A DNA stretch of 6,159 nt, taken from positions 1 through 6,159 of the forward strand of contig JAGGVT010000203.1 in NCBI GenBank assembly GCA_021157815.1, in the 5' to 3' direction. The position numbers and the translations under genes were made by a program. This DNA comes from a bacterium (GTDB taxonomy: Bacteria > JAJVIF01 > JAGGVT01). The notes beneath the pieces are model-generated. The model was not told where the DNA came from, did no database searches, and saw only the letters and a program-made list of their open reading frames with translations. Every line of letters starts with the position of its first letter. Positions within the stretch are counted from its first letter, which is position 1. This document shows, piece after piece, positions 1 to 5,959 of this stretch.

Positions 1-2567
1 ACTATTATTAAACGATGACGCGCTCTAGTTAATGCAACATTTAACAATCGTATATACTGATCATCCCATTCTGGATTGAAAATACCAGCACGCCAATGTG
101 GTTCACCAATTACTAGATCTAGGATTACGACATCAGCTTCGGAACCTTGAAAGCTATGTGCAGTTCCGGCAAGTACAACATTATCCAACTTATTTTCTCT
201 AATTAACAAACTCAGTAGTTGTGCATGAGGGCGGTAAGGGCACACAATTAGAACTTTGTGCTCTTCCTGTGAATTTGATTTGATTTCGTTAAGAAATAGT
301 TTTTCCGCAATATCTACACATATTGTTGCAGATAAGAAGTTTAGACGGCTTACACTTGTTCCTCTACAAACACTGGTTACCCATGCCCCAAGTGAACTAG
401 TATCGACAAGTAAAACAGGCGTATTAAAACCCCAATGGTAGTTGTACCAGTTCATTTCTCTATTTATAACAGAATTATCATCTTCAAGAATTTTGTCATA
501 AACCAATTCATTTGGTATCAAGCTAATCTTCGGATGCATTCGATATTGCCGCCGTAAAATTACTCGTTTCGATATCTTGTTTACGTCAAAGATATCACGA
601 CCTAGCCATTTTATCGCTGTTTTATGTTTGGAAATAACGATAGGTGGCAGCTGTTTATTATCACCCACAACTACAGCATTATTTTCACTTATACTTGCTG
701 CTACCCAAAGTGCAGGAATAGGAGCCATTGATGCTTCATCAAGGATTACGGTATCAAATTTACGAGACTGAATAGAGTCTCTTAAGTAAGCTCTGGTTAA
801 TGTCGTGGCTATTATTTTTGCGCGTGAAATGAAATAGTCCACAACGCTCTTTAACTGCTTTTCTATTATATTCAGTTCTGATTGGATTGTAATAATTCTT
901 TGATTGAGTTTATTTCGAACTGCTCTAAGCGTATGAAGATCATAATTTGTGGTCTCACTTACAGCAGATTGATATGCATCACGGATTGCTTGAAGCATTT
1001 CCTCAACAGTACTCTTATGATTTGAAGCAAGTCCTATCTCGTTCAAGATTAATAGACGCTCACCAAGTATTTCTTTGCATTCCTTTCTAAGTCGAAATGC
1101 TTTTTTGGAGAGGTTTCTACATTGATCCTTAATCGTATTATAATTGGTGAAGTGATTATTAGCCTGATTGACAATATCCTCTGGTTTTTTCTTATATTCT
1201 GAAAGAAATGAATTAATGCTTCTTAAATAACCACTACGCTTATTTTTTAAGTTATACAAATCACTATTTAGTTGGGTAAGTACATTATCACAATTACACA
1301 ATTTATCTTTTATGTCATTGACAATATCAAGTTGTTTTTCAGGTGTAGGTAGTTTTCGCCAAGTACGAGTCAACCAACCAACTGATACTGTATTATTATA
1401 AAGCTCTTCTGATTCCTTCAGCTGAGCCATTAGCAAACGAGATTCATTGTTATTATTAGTTAAAATATCTTCATTTATCTTCATTTGGATTTCAACATTC
1501 TTCAAATTAACCTTATCATTGATAATACCAGTTGCTTTTTTTCGAGATTGTGTCCAAGACAAATCATGTTTTGATAATTCTCTTTGCTTTACTTCGTTTT
1601 CTTCTAAGGTTATTTCAATTTCATGTAGTTTTTCGATATCTAATGACATTTTTTGAATATCTTTAGACGCAATCTCAACCCACTCGCAAATATCAATGGT
1701 ATGTGATATTTCTATAACTTTTTTTGTTCTGACATTTATTTCGGATATGAGCTCATCTCGTTTTTTAGCTAATTCTGCTGACCTTCTATCAACATGCGTA
1801 CTCAATAATAATTCTGGATTGTGATCTCGTAAACGTGGATCTTTGGGTTCACCCACACGTAGAATTTCACCTTCATGTAGATCGTGAGCTGACAGATTAA
1901 GATTTTCAGAAATTTTTAGTAATGCTTGATCTACGGCTATATTTGTATGTGAAACAAGGAGAACAGTTCTCCCGTTATTGAAAAGTTCACTGCAAATTGA
2001 ACCGATAGTTTTTGTTTTCCCTGTTCCAGGTGGCCCCAAAATAAACGTAAGATTTCTACCTAAGCTTGACGCTACAGCTTGATTTTGCTCACGATTTAGC
2101 CCATCTAGTTTAATAGTTTTCAAGTCACCAGTGGCAGAACCACTTATAATTCGCTCGCTAACTGCATTATTGAAATATGATAAGTCCTCAATCCTCTCAA
2201 TAAGTTTACGCATGAGTTGGGTTAGATTACTTTGAAGCTTTGCCTCCTTAACATATTCACCTAGATCAATCGGTACACTTATGGTTATTTTCATACCTTC
2301 AATCGAAACGATTATTATTTCTAAAGGTTGATGACCTGATACTTTTAAATCTCCAGGTGTATCGCCAGGAGTGTTAAGTGCATTTTCAATATTAAAGACA
2401 TATTGATAATTACCCCCTATTTGAGCGATTCGTCGACCATTGATTATTCGTATAGCTGCATTCGCCGAACTTCGTTTAGAAGCTTCAATCTCCTCTTGAA
2501 GCGCTATTCGAAATTCAGCTAACTTACCAGTGAGTTTTACTTCATTGTGCTGATTGTAATGCTTCAT
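1..2567 (-). CDS. UPF1/DNA2-like superfamily 1 helicase with coiled-coil insertion (3' end outside window)
   Basis: I translated this frame by hand: 855 codons without a stop, leaving the window at the left edge, so the C-terminus is missing. In order it shows a Q-motif (LNREQNQAV, residues 157-165), Walker A GPPGTGKT (178-185), motif Ia SHTNIAVDQAL (206-216), Walker B DEAS (610-613), motif III GDNKQLPP (635-642), motif IV RRQYRMHP (672-679), SRLNFLSA (740-747), motif V GTAHSFQGSEAD (801-812) and motif VI NVALTRARHR (843-852). This is the AAA_11/AAA_12 (UPF1, DNA2/NAM7) group: ATP-driven 5'-3' unwinding or translocation on RNA or DNA. Residues 1-150 hold a strand-rich region. About 390 residues between motifs Ia and II are mostly Lys/Glu-rich helix, likely coiled coil. 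The ATG follows an in-frame TGA closely and has no Shine-Dalgarno. A nuclease or other domain could lie beyond the edge. Family assignment is very secure; substrate and role are not known. Confidence 0.96.
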   Translation of the reverse strand, partial: MKHYNQHNEVKLTGKLAEFRIALQEEIEASKRSSANAAIRIINGRRIAQIGGNYQYVFNIENALNTPGDTPGDLKVSGHQPLEIIIVSIEGMKITISVPIDLGEYVKEAKLQSNLTQLMRKLIERIEDLSYFNNAVSERIISGSATGDLKTIKLDGLNREQNQAVASSLGRNLTFILGPPGTGKTKTIGSICSELFNNGRTVLLVSHTNIAVDQALLKISENLNLSAHDLHEGEILRVGEPKDPRLRDHNPELLLSTHVDRRSAELAKKRDELISEINVRTKKVIEISHTIDICEWVEIASKDIQKMSLDIEKLHEIEITLEENEVKQRELSKHDLSWTQSRKKATGIINDKVNLKNVEIQMKINEDILTNNNNESRLLMAQLKESEELYNNTVSVGWLTRTWRKLPTPEKQLDIVNDIKDKLCNCDNVLTQLNSDLYNLKNKRSGYLRSINSFLSEYKKKPEDIVNQANNHFTNYNTIKDQCRNLSKKAFRLRKECKEILGERLLILNEIGLASNHKSTVEEMLQAIRDAYQSAVSETTNYDLHTLRAVRNKLNQRIITIQSELNIIEKQLKSVVDYFISRAKIIATTLTRAYLRDSIQSRKFDTVILDEASMAPIPALWVAASISENNAVVVGDNKQLPPIVISKHKTAIKWLGRDIFDVNKISKRVILRRQYRMHPKISLIPNELVYDKILEDDNSVINREMNWYNYHWGFNTPVLLVDTSSLGAWVTSVCRGTSVSRLNFLSATICVDIAEKLFLNEIKSNSQEEHKVLIVCPYRPHAQLLSLLIRENKLDNVVLAGTAHSFQGSEADVVILDLVIGEPHWRAGIFNPEWDDQYIRLLNVALTRARHRLII

Positions 2568-2573
2568 GTTACT

Positions 2574-2602
2574 ATTTTGTATTCAAATACATAAACTGTC
2601 AA
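2574..2602 (-). promoter_or_regulatory. Sigma70-type promoter for the helicase, probably leaderless
   Basis: On the minus strand a perfect TTGACA (2597-2602) is followed, after 17 bases, by CAAAAT (2574-2579, four of six matches to TATAAT). Only six bases then separate the -10 from the helicase ATG. Transcription would start at or within a base or two of the ATG, which fits the absence of any Shine-Dalgarno. This is inferred from sequence alone. The weak -10 is the main doubt. Confidence 0.5.
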
Positions 2603-2615
2603 GGGCTTTGCGACG

Positions 2616-2750
2616 CTACACATCATACTCCGCGCCTGTGACATCAACACTATCACATCCCGACCAGTCAACGGGATAAATTCCCCTTGCAGCATAATCA
2701 TTGAAACTAGAAAACCGCCATTCTGACGGCTTCTGCGAAACAAGATTCCG
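2616..2750 (-). pseudogene. C-terminal remnant of a REP-associated tyrosine transposase (IS200-like Y1 family)
   Basis: Reading leftward from 2750 to the TAG at 2616-2618 gives 44 codons. They contain NLVSQKPSEWRFSSFNDYA followed by GIYPVDW. The pattern LV-x3-P-x-EW-x-x-SSF-x-x-Y, then G-x-x-PVDW, is the C-terminal signature I associate with REP-associated Y1 transposases, just after the usual NPVK/NPVR segment. An in-frame TGA lies directly upstream, inside a palindrome. The HUH motif and catalytic tyrosine, about 130 residues further upstream in a full protein, are absent, and the next 170 bases hold no continuation I can recognise. It is therefore a dead fragment of a single-strand transposase that processes REP hairpins. 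REP-like hairpins lie within 100-300 bases. Alternative: a chance open frame, less likely given the motif match. Confidence 0.65.
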
Positions 2751-2777
2751 TCATTCCTGCTTTCGCGGGAATGACGG
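2748..2777. repeat. REP-like palindrome with TTTC loop
   Basis: Arms 2748-2760 and 2765-2777 pair over 13 bases, with one T-G wobble (2758 with 2767), around a TTTC loop. It sits exactly at the broken 5' end of the transposase remnant. The core 2753-2775 differs at only two positions from 4166-4188, and those two positions face each other in the stem (T-G here, G-C there), which suggests that the structure is conserved. No T-run follows on either strand, so it is not a standard intrinsic terminator. Confidence 0.8.
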
Positions 2778-2838
2778 GTAATTCGAAATGACGAGTTATT
2801 AGAACTGACATCTTGAAGTTCTTTTATAAATTAAGTTT

Positions 2839-2915
2839 GTAGCCCGGCTTCTCATTAGCCGGGGCATTGCGTGAATTAGCCGCTATTTTTCCCCGGTTAA
2901 GGGAAACCGGGTTAC
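2839..2915. repeat. REPIN-like element: two REP-type hairpins in inverted orientation
   Basis: On the plus strand GTAG (2839-2842) precedes a perfect 7-bp stem, CCCGGCT (2843-2849) with AGCCGGG (2857-2863), and a 7-base loop. On the minus strand GTAA (2915-2912) precedes another perfect 7-bp stem, CCCGGTT (2911-2905) with AACCGGG (2898-2892), and a 6-base loop. A 26-base spacer separates the two units (2839-2864 and 2891-2915), which also pair with each other into one long hairpin. A 5' GTAG-type tetranucleotide at the foot of a short GC-rich hairpin, present as an inverted doublet, is the known layout of REP and REPIN elements moved by RAYT transposases. It lies nine bases past the asparaginase stop codon and may also protect or end that mRNA. 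Confidence 0.65.
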
Positions 2916-2924
2916 GTGTTTTAT

Positions 2925-4007
2925 CTACTTCAAACATTCCTCCCATGCCTTTAGCCTTTTCATCTTAAATCGGGGCACGATGGTTTGAGCGTCGAAACCG
3001 CGAAGATTGGGTAGGTCGGGTTTATATAAAAACGAACCGGCTTTTTTCAAATCGGAATCGCTGATTAATCCCAGCTGGTACATTGTTTCAATCACAGCTG
3101 TATTTTTAGCGCGTGTTTGCGGATCGCCATCGACGATTTTAACCGCAATCCCGATGCCTTTGTCCGGGAGTCCAGTCAGCTGCATGCCCTCCGCTCCCGC
3201 TTTTGAGAATAGATATCCCTTGCCGATTCTATTCAGGTATGTGCACAAACGGCGCTCCCCGCCTATCATCTCAGGATGCGCCCAGAAATCAGCGATTATG
3301 CGTTTAATTACGCCAACCGCTTTTTCCATGTCGAGATTGTCCGGATTCGGCAGTTCGTGAAGCCTATCCGGTTCGCTGAATCGGGCGAATATGTGCGCCA
3401 TCTCGCGCAGTGTCAGGTTATATGCGGGAACCGAGCAGTTGTCTATTCCGGTTTTGATTTTCCTTTTATCCATCCCGCTAAACAGCGACACCCATTTGAG
3501 AACCTCCTGCTGGTACGGATGATCGGGGTTGATATAATCCGTGATATCCCACTTTTTATGAATACACAGCGCGAGCATTACAAGGTGATTACCAGAACAA
3601 TTATTACAAAGAGGCGTGAAAGGCTCGTGGTTCCTTCGCATTTCAGCGCGCGCTTTCGGATTTAACGGTGGATGTATTCCGCATCCCATTTCATTGTTTG
3701 TAATACCGAGTTTTTCCTGTATTCGCGCACCGACCTGCAGATGGCGTTTCTCTCCGCTGTGTGAACTGACCAGGTACGCTCTCTCACGAGCGTTGAACCT
3801 GAATCGTTTCATGCAGTCATCATCCATGAACGTGGGCATCGCCTGCATGGGTTTTACAGATGAGCGCATATATGAGCGCCGTTCGGGGTCGCCGAGTTTC
3901 GCAATTATTCTGCCGTCGAAATCGACAGCGACAATCGAGCCGATATGCTGCGATTCCAACGTGCCGGAGCGTAAAACGTCAATCATTAATTCATCTTTGA
4001 GTCGCAT
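2925..4007 (-). CDS. Asparaginase, Asparaginase_II (Rhizobium etli type, class 3) family
   Basis: This 360-residue protein, the usual length for the family, should hydrolyse L-asparagine to aspartate and ammonia in the cytoplasm. It has no signal peptide. Family blocks seen: SGTLESQHIGSIVAVD (14-29), RSSVKPMQ (48-55), SSHSGE (81-86), NNCSGNH (135-141), GIDNCSVPAY (187-196), FSKAGAEGMQ (267-276). By comparison with the known R. etli ReAV structure, S49/K52 and about S82/K269 correspond to its two Ser-Lys pairs, and C137 and C191 to its zinc-binding cysteines. The third protein ligand of that zinc, a lysine within NNCSGKH, is asparagine here (N140). The ATG follows an in-frame TGA; an alternative start is M8. 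Neither start has a clear Shine-Dalgarno. It has no operon partner. The family call is firm; exact substrate preference is inferred. Confidence 0.95.
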   Translation of the reverse strand: MRLKDELMIDVLRSGTLESQHIGSIVAVDFDGRIIAKLGDPERRSYMRSSVKPMQAMPTFMDDDCMKRFRFNARERAYLVSSHSGEKRHLQVGARIQEKLGITNNEMGCGIHPPLNPKARAEMRRNHEPFTPLCNNCSGNHLVMLALCIHKKWDITDYINPDHPYQQEVLKWVSLFSGMDKRKIKTGIDNCSVPAYNLTLREMAHIFARFSEPDRLHELPNPDNLDMEKAVGVIKRIIADFWAHPEMIGGERRLCTYLNRIGKGYLFSKAGAEGMQLTGLPDKGIGIAVKIVDGDPQTRAKNTAVIETMYQLGLISDSDLKKAGSFLYKPDLPNLRGFDAQTIVPRFKMKRLKAWEECLK

Positions 4008-4015
4008 GGTGATAT

Positions 4016-4044
4016 ATCATAGATGTAATGCGTTGTTTGGGCAA
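4016..4044 (-). promoter_or_regulatory. Possible promoter for the asparaginase gene, near-leaderless
   Basis: On the minus strand TTGCCC (4039-4044, four of six matches) lies 17 bases from TATGAT (4016-4021, five of six). The -10 ends eight bases before the ATG, so the transcript would start next to the start codon. A run of seven G (4045-4051 on the plus strand) directly abuts the -35. The promoter is predicted only from hexamers and spacing. Confidence 0.45.
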
Positions 4045-4086
4045 GGGGGGGAAAGGCTTGGAAGCTATCTCAGAACCTACATGTTC

Positions 4087-4113
4087 TGTCATCCTGAGCG
4101 AAGCGAAGGATCT
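4087..4113 (+). repeat. Interspersed 27-base repeat, left copy (core CCTGAGCGAAGCGAAGG)
   Basis: This repeat begins TGTCATCCTGAGCG and ends GAAGGATCT. It matches the reverse complement of 4326-4352 at 23 of 27 positions. Sequences with this core recur many times in the genomes of various environmental bacteria. It is non-coding and its function is unknown. Confidence 0.75.
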
Positions 4114-4165
4114 CTCCTCGATAGCGTGGATTAATTAAATTTGGGAGACTTCTGAAAAAGAATGG

Positions 4166-4185
4166 ATTCCGGCTTTCGCCGGAAT
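4166..4185. repeat. Palindrome with TTTC loop inside the MITE-like insert
   Basis: ATTCCGGC (4166-4173) pairs perfectly with GCCGGAAT (4178-4185) around TTTC. It is a sibling of the palindrome at 2748-2777. No T-run follows. Confidence 0.8.
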
Positions 4186-4196
4186 GACAAGCTGCT

Positions 4197-4217
4197 GTCA
4201 TTCCGGGCTTGACCCGG
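4197..4217. repeat. Short palindrome of a second family (CCGGG/CCCGG stem)
   Basis: GTCATT leads into a 5-bp stem, CCGGG (4203-4207) with CCCGG (4213-4217), and loop CTTGA. Repeats of the form GTCATTCCGGGCTTGACCCGG are dispersed in many bacterial genomes. It starts with the same GTCATTCC as the left arm of the palindrome at 2748-2777. Confidence 0.6.
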
Positions 4218-4325
4218 TTCTTTAGTCTGTCCTCAGAAATCTATCCTTTTTATCTCATGATATCCATCATCATTCCTTCCTTTTTCAGAGGTCTCTTTGG
4301 TTTAATCATCACCATAACAACTCAT

Positions 4326-4352
4326 AGATTCTTCGCTATGCTCAGAATGACA
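4326..4352 (-). repeat. Interspersed 27-base repeat, right copy, inverted
   Basis: This is the inverted partner of 4087-4113, with four mismatches in 27. Its last part, from 4340, is also the first unit of the 22-bp tandem array, so the array probably arose by slippage or unequal duplication from this copy. Confidence 0.75.
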
Positions 4353-4416
4353 ATCTTTTTCGCTCAGAACGACAATCTTTTTCGCTCAGAACGACAATCT
4401 TTTTCGCTTATAATGA
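4340..4416. repeat. 22-bp direct tandem array, about 3.5 copies
   Basis: Units start at 4340, 4362, 4384 and 4406, exactly 22 bases apart. Each reads GCTCAGAA(T/C)GACAATC then TTTTTC. The first three differ by one base; the fourth is partial (11 bases) with two changes. Copies abut with no spacers, so this is a minisatellite rather than a CRISPR array. The near-identity of the inner copies suggests recent expansion. Confidence 0.85.
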
Positions 4417-4463
4417 AGTTCTGAGACGGGTTCAATGCCTTGCTCCCAAGAACAAACGCATCA

Positions 4464-5918
4464 TTAATACTCACGTCGTACTGTGTACGTAATCTTAACC
4501 TCTCCATCTTTTTTAACTTTCACAGGAAATTCAAACGTGCTGGCATCCTTTTTATTCCAATCCGATGTCGCAGTTAGTATCGACCAGTCGCCCCGGGCAT
4601 GATCAACAACGGTAACAACAACGCCTTCATCCTTGTGATTGCGGAGGATTATCTCAACATCGTATTCCCAAATCCTGTTGGAGATTTTCCTGCGATTTTT
4701 CAAAATCCGTTCACCGACGATATCGAACGCCTCACCTAGAAACAGCCTGAGTTCCTCATCCTTTGGCGTGTGGTCGATATTGTCCTCGCCGATGAGTTGA
4801 AGTGAACCATCCGTGTCAGCCTTGAATACCCGCACAGTACCCTTTGGAAGGGGAATGCCAAGCCCATTTTTCTTTTCATTCATGAACGCCATTTTGACCT
4901 GAATTTTGCCTTTCTGCGAATCGCCGCCGTACCAGTAATCACCGGAAGGTTCATAAATGAAAAGCTTCTCCGCGGTGACATCGTTGCCCTCCAAAAGTGA
5001 AATTTGTTTCTGCTGATTGTTTTTCAGTGTTGCTGGACGCTGCAACGTGTACATGTGATATTCGAAAAATGATTTCTCCTCAAACGACGGTGCTGCTTTG
5101 GCTTCCATAACAGCACTATCCGCATATCCCAGGCTTCTCAACATCTCCCGCTCAGGCTGTACGCGATTAACATCACCCGCGATTAATTTCAATTTTGCAT
5201 CATTGTATGTCGCGCCGGATGTGTTATTCAGCGTAACCCAGCCGTTTAAATCGAGCGCGTCATCTTTTTCATTTATGACCGCAACATAATTCGCTCTCCA
5301 TGACAGGCCGGATGTCAGATAGCTCATCTCGACTTCATGGTTGCCACCGGATGCGGTATCCAGAAGCCAGACAAGAGTCGGGCGTGTAATTAAGCCATCC
5401 GGCAGTTCAGGAAGAATAACCTCTCCCGGATATCCCAAATGGATTTTATCCTCCATCTGAATAACATACCCACCCTGCGTGGACAGCAAAATTCCGCTTT
5501 CAATGTCATATTTCTCAGTCTCAGCATTGAATTGCCTGAAACTGATTTCCATGCCGATATATTTTTCCATCAGCTTGCTCTGGCTGATGAGGTCATATTC
5601 ATAGTTCTGTTCCCAGATTGAGATGCCATCCGGGTTTGTGAGGGATGCGAAATGTACGCTTGTGGGGTCAATTTCGCTTGCGACATCCATGAATTTCAAA
5701 TCGACCATCCCGCCGGGGAATTTGATATTGCGAACATCGCGAACCAAACTTGAACCTGAGTTGTAAACCGTGATGCTCACACCGGTTTGGTCATCGATTG
5801 ATGTCTCAAGAATTTTCGATTCAGCGATAGCCTCGGGTGTGTTCACTGAGCCTAAAATGAGCGATATGACCACCAAAGTCATTATGACCAGTGCTGTTTT
5901 AAGAATTGATGTTTTCAT
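4464..5918 (-). CDS. Exported DUF4139 domain-containing protein
   Basis: The 484-residue protein starts with a basic N-terminus and a hydrophobic core (8-24), then AIA at 30-32, a plausible signal peptidase I site. There is no cysteine for a lipobox, so it is probably secreted or periplasmic. Residues about 47-90 resemble the start of DUF4140 (VYNSGSSLVRDV, DPTSVHF). The C-terminal part shows DUF4139 blocks: SYLTSGLSWRANYV (199-212), LNGWVTLNNTSGATYNDAKL (224-243), the EYHMYTLQRPATL region (286-298), GIPLPKGTVRVF (354-365), LFLGEAFDIVGER (392-404) and GDWSI (443-447). The longer MuiA-like relatives carry a coiled coil between the two domains; none is seen here. The family's function is unknown. 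The ATG has a strong Shine-Dalgarno and its own promoter, and the gene is divergent from the putative gene at the right edge. Confidence 0.94.
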   Translation of the reverse strand: MKTSILKTALVIMTLVVISLILGSVNTPEAIAESKILETSIDDQTGVSITVYNSGSSLVRDVRNIKFPGGMVDLKFMDVASEIDPTSVHFASLTNPDGISIWEQNYEYDLISQSKLMEKYIGMEISFRQFNAETEKYDIESGILLSTQGGYVIQMEDKIHLGYPGEVILPELPDGLITRPTLVWLLDTASGGNHEVEMSYLTSGLSWRANYVAVINEKDDALDLNGWVTLNNTSGATYNDAKLKLIAGDVNRVQPEREMLRSLGYADSAVMEAKAAPSFEEKSFFEYHMYTLQRPATLKNNQQKQISLLEGNDVTAEKLFIYEPSGDYWYGGDSQKGKIQVKMAFMNEKKNGLGIPLPKGTVRVFKADTDGSLQLIGEDNIDHTPKDEELRLFLGEAFDIVGERILKNRRKISNRIWEYDVEIILRNHKDEGVVVTVVDHARGDWSILTATSDWNKKDASTFEFPVKVKKDGEVKITYTVRREY

Positions 5919-5924
5919 ATTTCG

Positions 5925-5929
5925 CCTCC
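5925..5929 (-). promoter_or_regulatory. Shine-Dalgarno of the DUF4139 gene
   Basis: GGAGG on the minus strand lies six bases before the ATG at 5916-5918, which fixes that start. It is the only strong ribosome binding site in the window and shows that the host uses the usual anti-Shine-Dalgarno. Confidence 0.85.
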
Positions 5930-5959
5930 AGCGATTCAGATATTTTTTGATTAGATTTA

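Larger units (their letters stand above)
2568..2924. other. Spacer between helicase and asparaginase: mobile-element debris
   Basis: This 357-base gap holds no intact gene. From left to right it contains the helicase promoter, the transposase remnant, the TTTC-loop palindrome and the REPIN-like doublet. I see nothing convincing in 2778-2838 beyond a weak 6-bp hairpin (AGAACT at 2801-2806 with AGTTCT at 2817-2822). Confidence 0.7.
4145..4295. mobile_element. MITE-like insert with 16-bp terminal inverted repeats
   Basis: The left end GAGACTTCTGAAAAAG (4145-4160) and the reverse complement of the right end (4280-4295) agree at 15 of 16 positions. Immediately outside both ends is the same pentamer, TTTGG (4140-4144 and 4296-4300), as expected of a 5-bp target duplication. 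The 151-base interior has no gene. It carries two hairpin elements of the dispersed palindrome type (4166-4185 and 4203-4217). These traits fit a miniature non-autonomous element. The transposase family that would move it is not evident. Alternative: a composite of dispersed palindromes with a fortuitous flank match. Confidence 0.5.
4008..4463. other. Spacer between asparaginase and DUF4139 gene: nested inverted repeats
   Basis: No gene is seen in these 456 bases. A plus-strand open frame over 4209-4424 is made of repeats. Apart from the asparaginase promoter, the spacer is organised as shells: TCTCAGAAC at 4068-4076 against its complement at 4418-4426; a 27-base repeat at 4087-4113 against 4326-4352; and inside these a 151-base insert bounded by 16-base inverted ends (4145-4160 and 4280-4295). 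The 22-bp tandem array grows out of the right-hand 27-base copy. No hairpin plus T-run terminator for the DUF4139 gene is visible. Confidence 0.7.

Noticed and set aside
256-1656. Short plus-strand open frames at 256-441, 577-771 and 1447-1656
   Set aside because: They lie antisense to the helicase frame, whose motifs are unmistakable, and have no family features of their own.
2801-2830. Hairpin AGAACT/AGTTCT followed by TTTTAT as a rho-independent terminator
   Set aside because: The stem is 6 bp, AT-rich, with a 10-base loop, and there is no plus-strand gene upstream that it would end.
2925-3984. Start of the asparaginase at Met8 rather than Met1
   Set aside because: It is possible, but it has no better ribosome binding site, and the -10 hexamer fits the first ATG better; kept only as an alternative.
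4045-4051. Run of seven G beside the asparaginase -35 as a phase-variation tract
   Set aside because: It lies outside the -35/-10 spacer, and seven bases is short for slippage; without read-level variation it is not supported.
3007-4134. Three overlapping plus-strand open frames of 117-172 codons
   Set aside because: They are mirror frames of the asparaginase gene, and the last runs into a dispersed repeat.
4340-4416. Possible CRISPR array
   Set aside because: The 22-bp units abut directly without spacers, and no cas gene is present.
4209-4424. A 71-codon plus-strand open frame in the spacer
   Set aside because: It consists of the end of the MITE-like insert and the 22-bp array; its repeated residues simply reflect the DNA repeats.
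5098-5621. Plus-strand open frames at 5098-5289 and 5439-5621
   Set aside because: They lie antisense to the conserved DUF4139 coding sequence.
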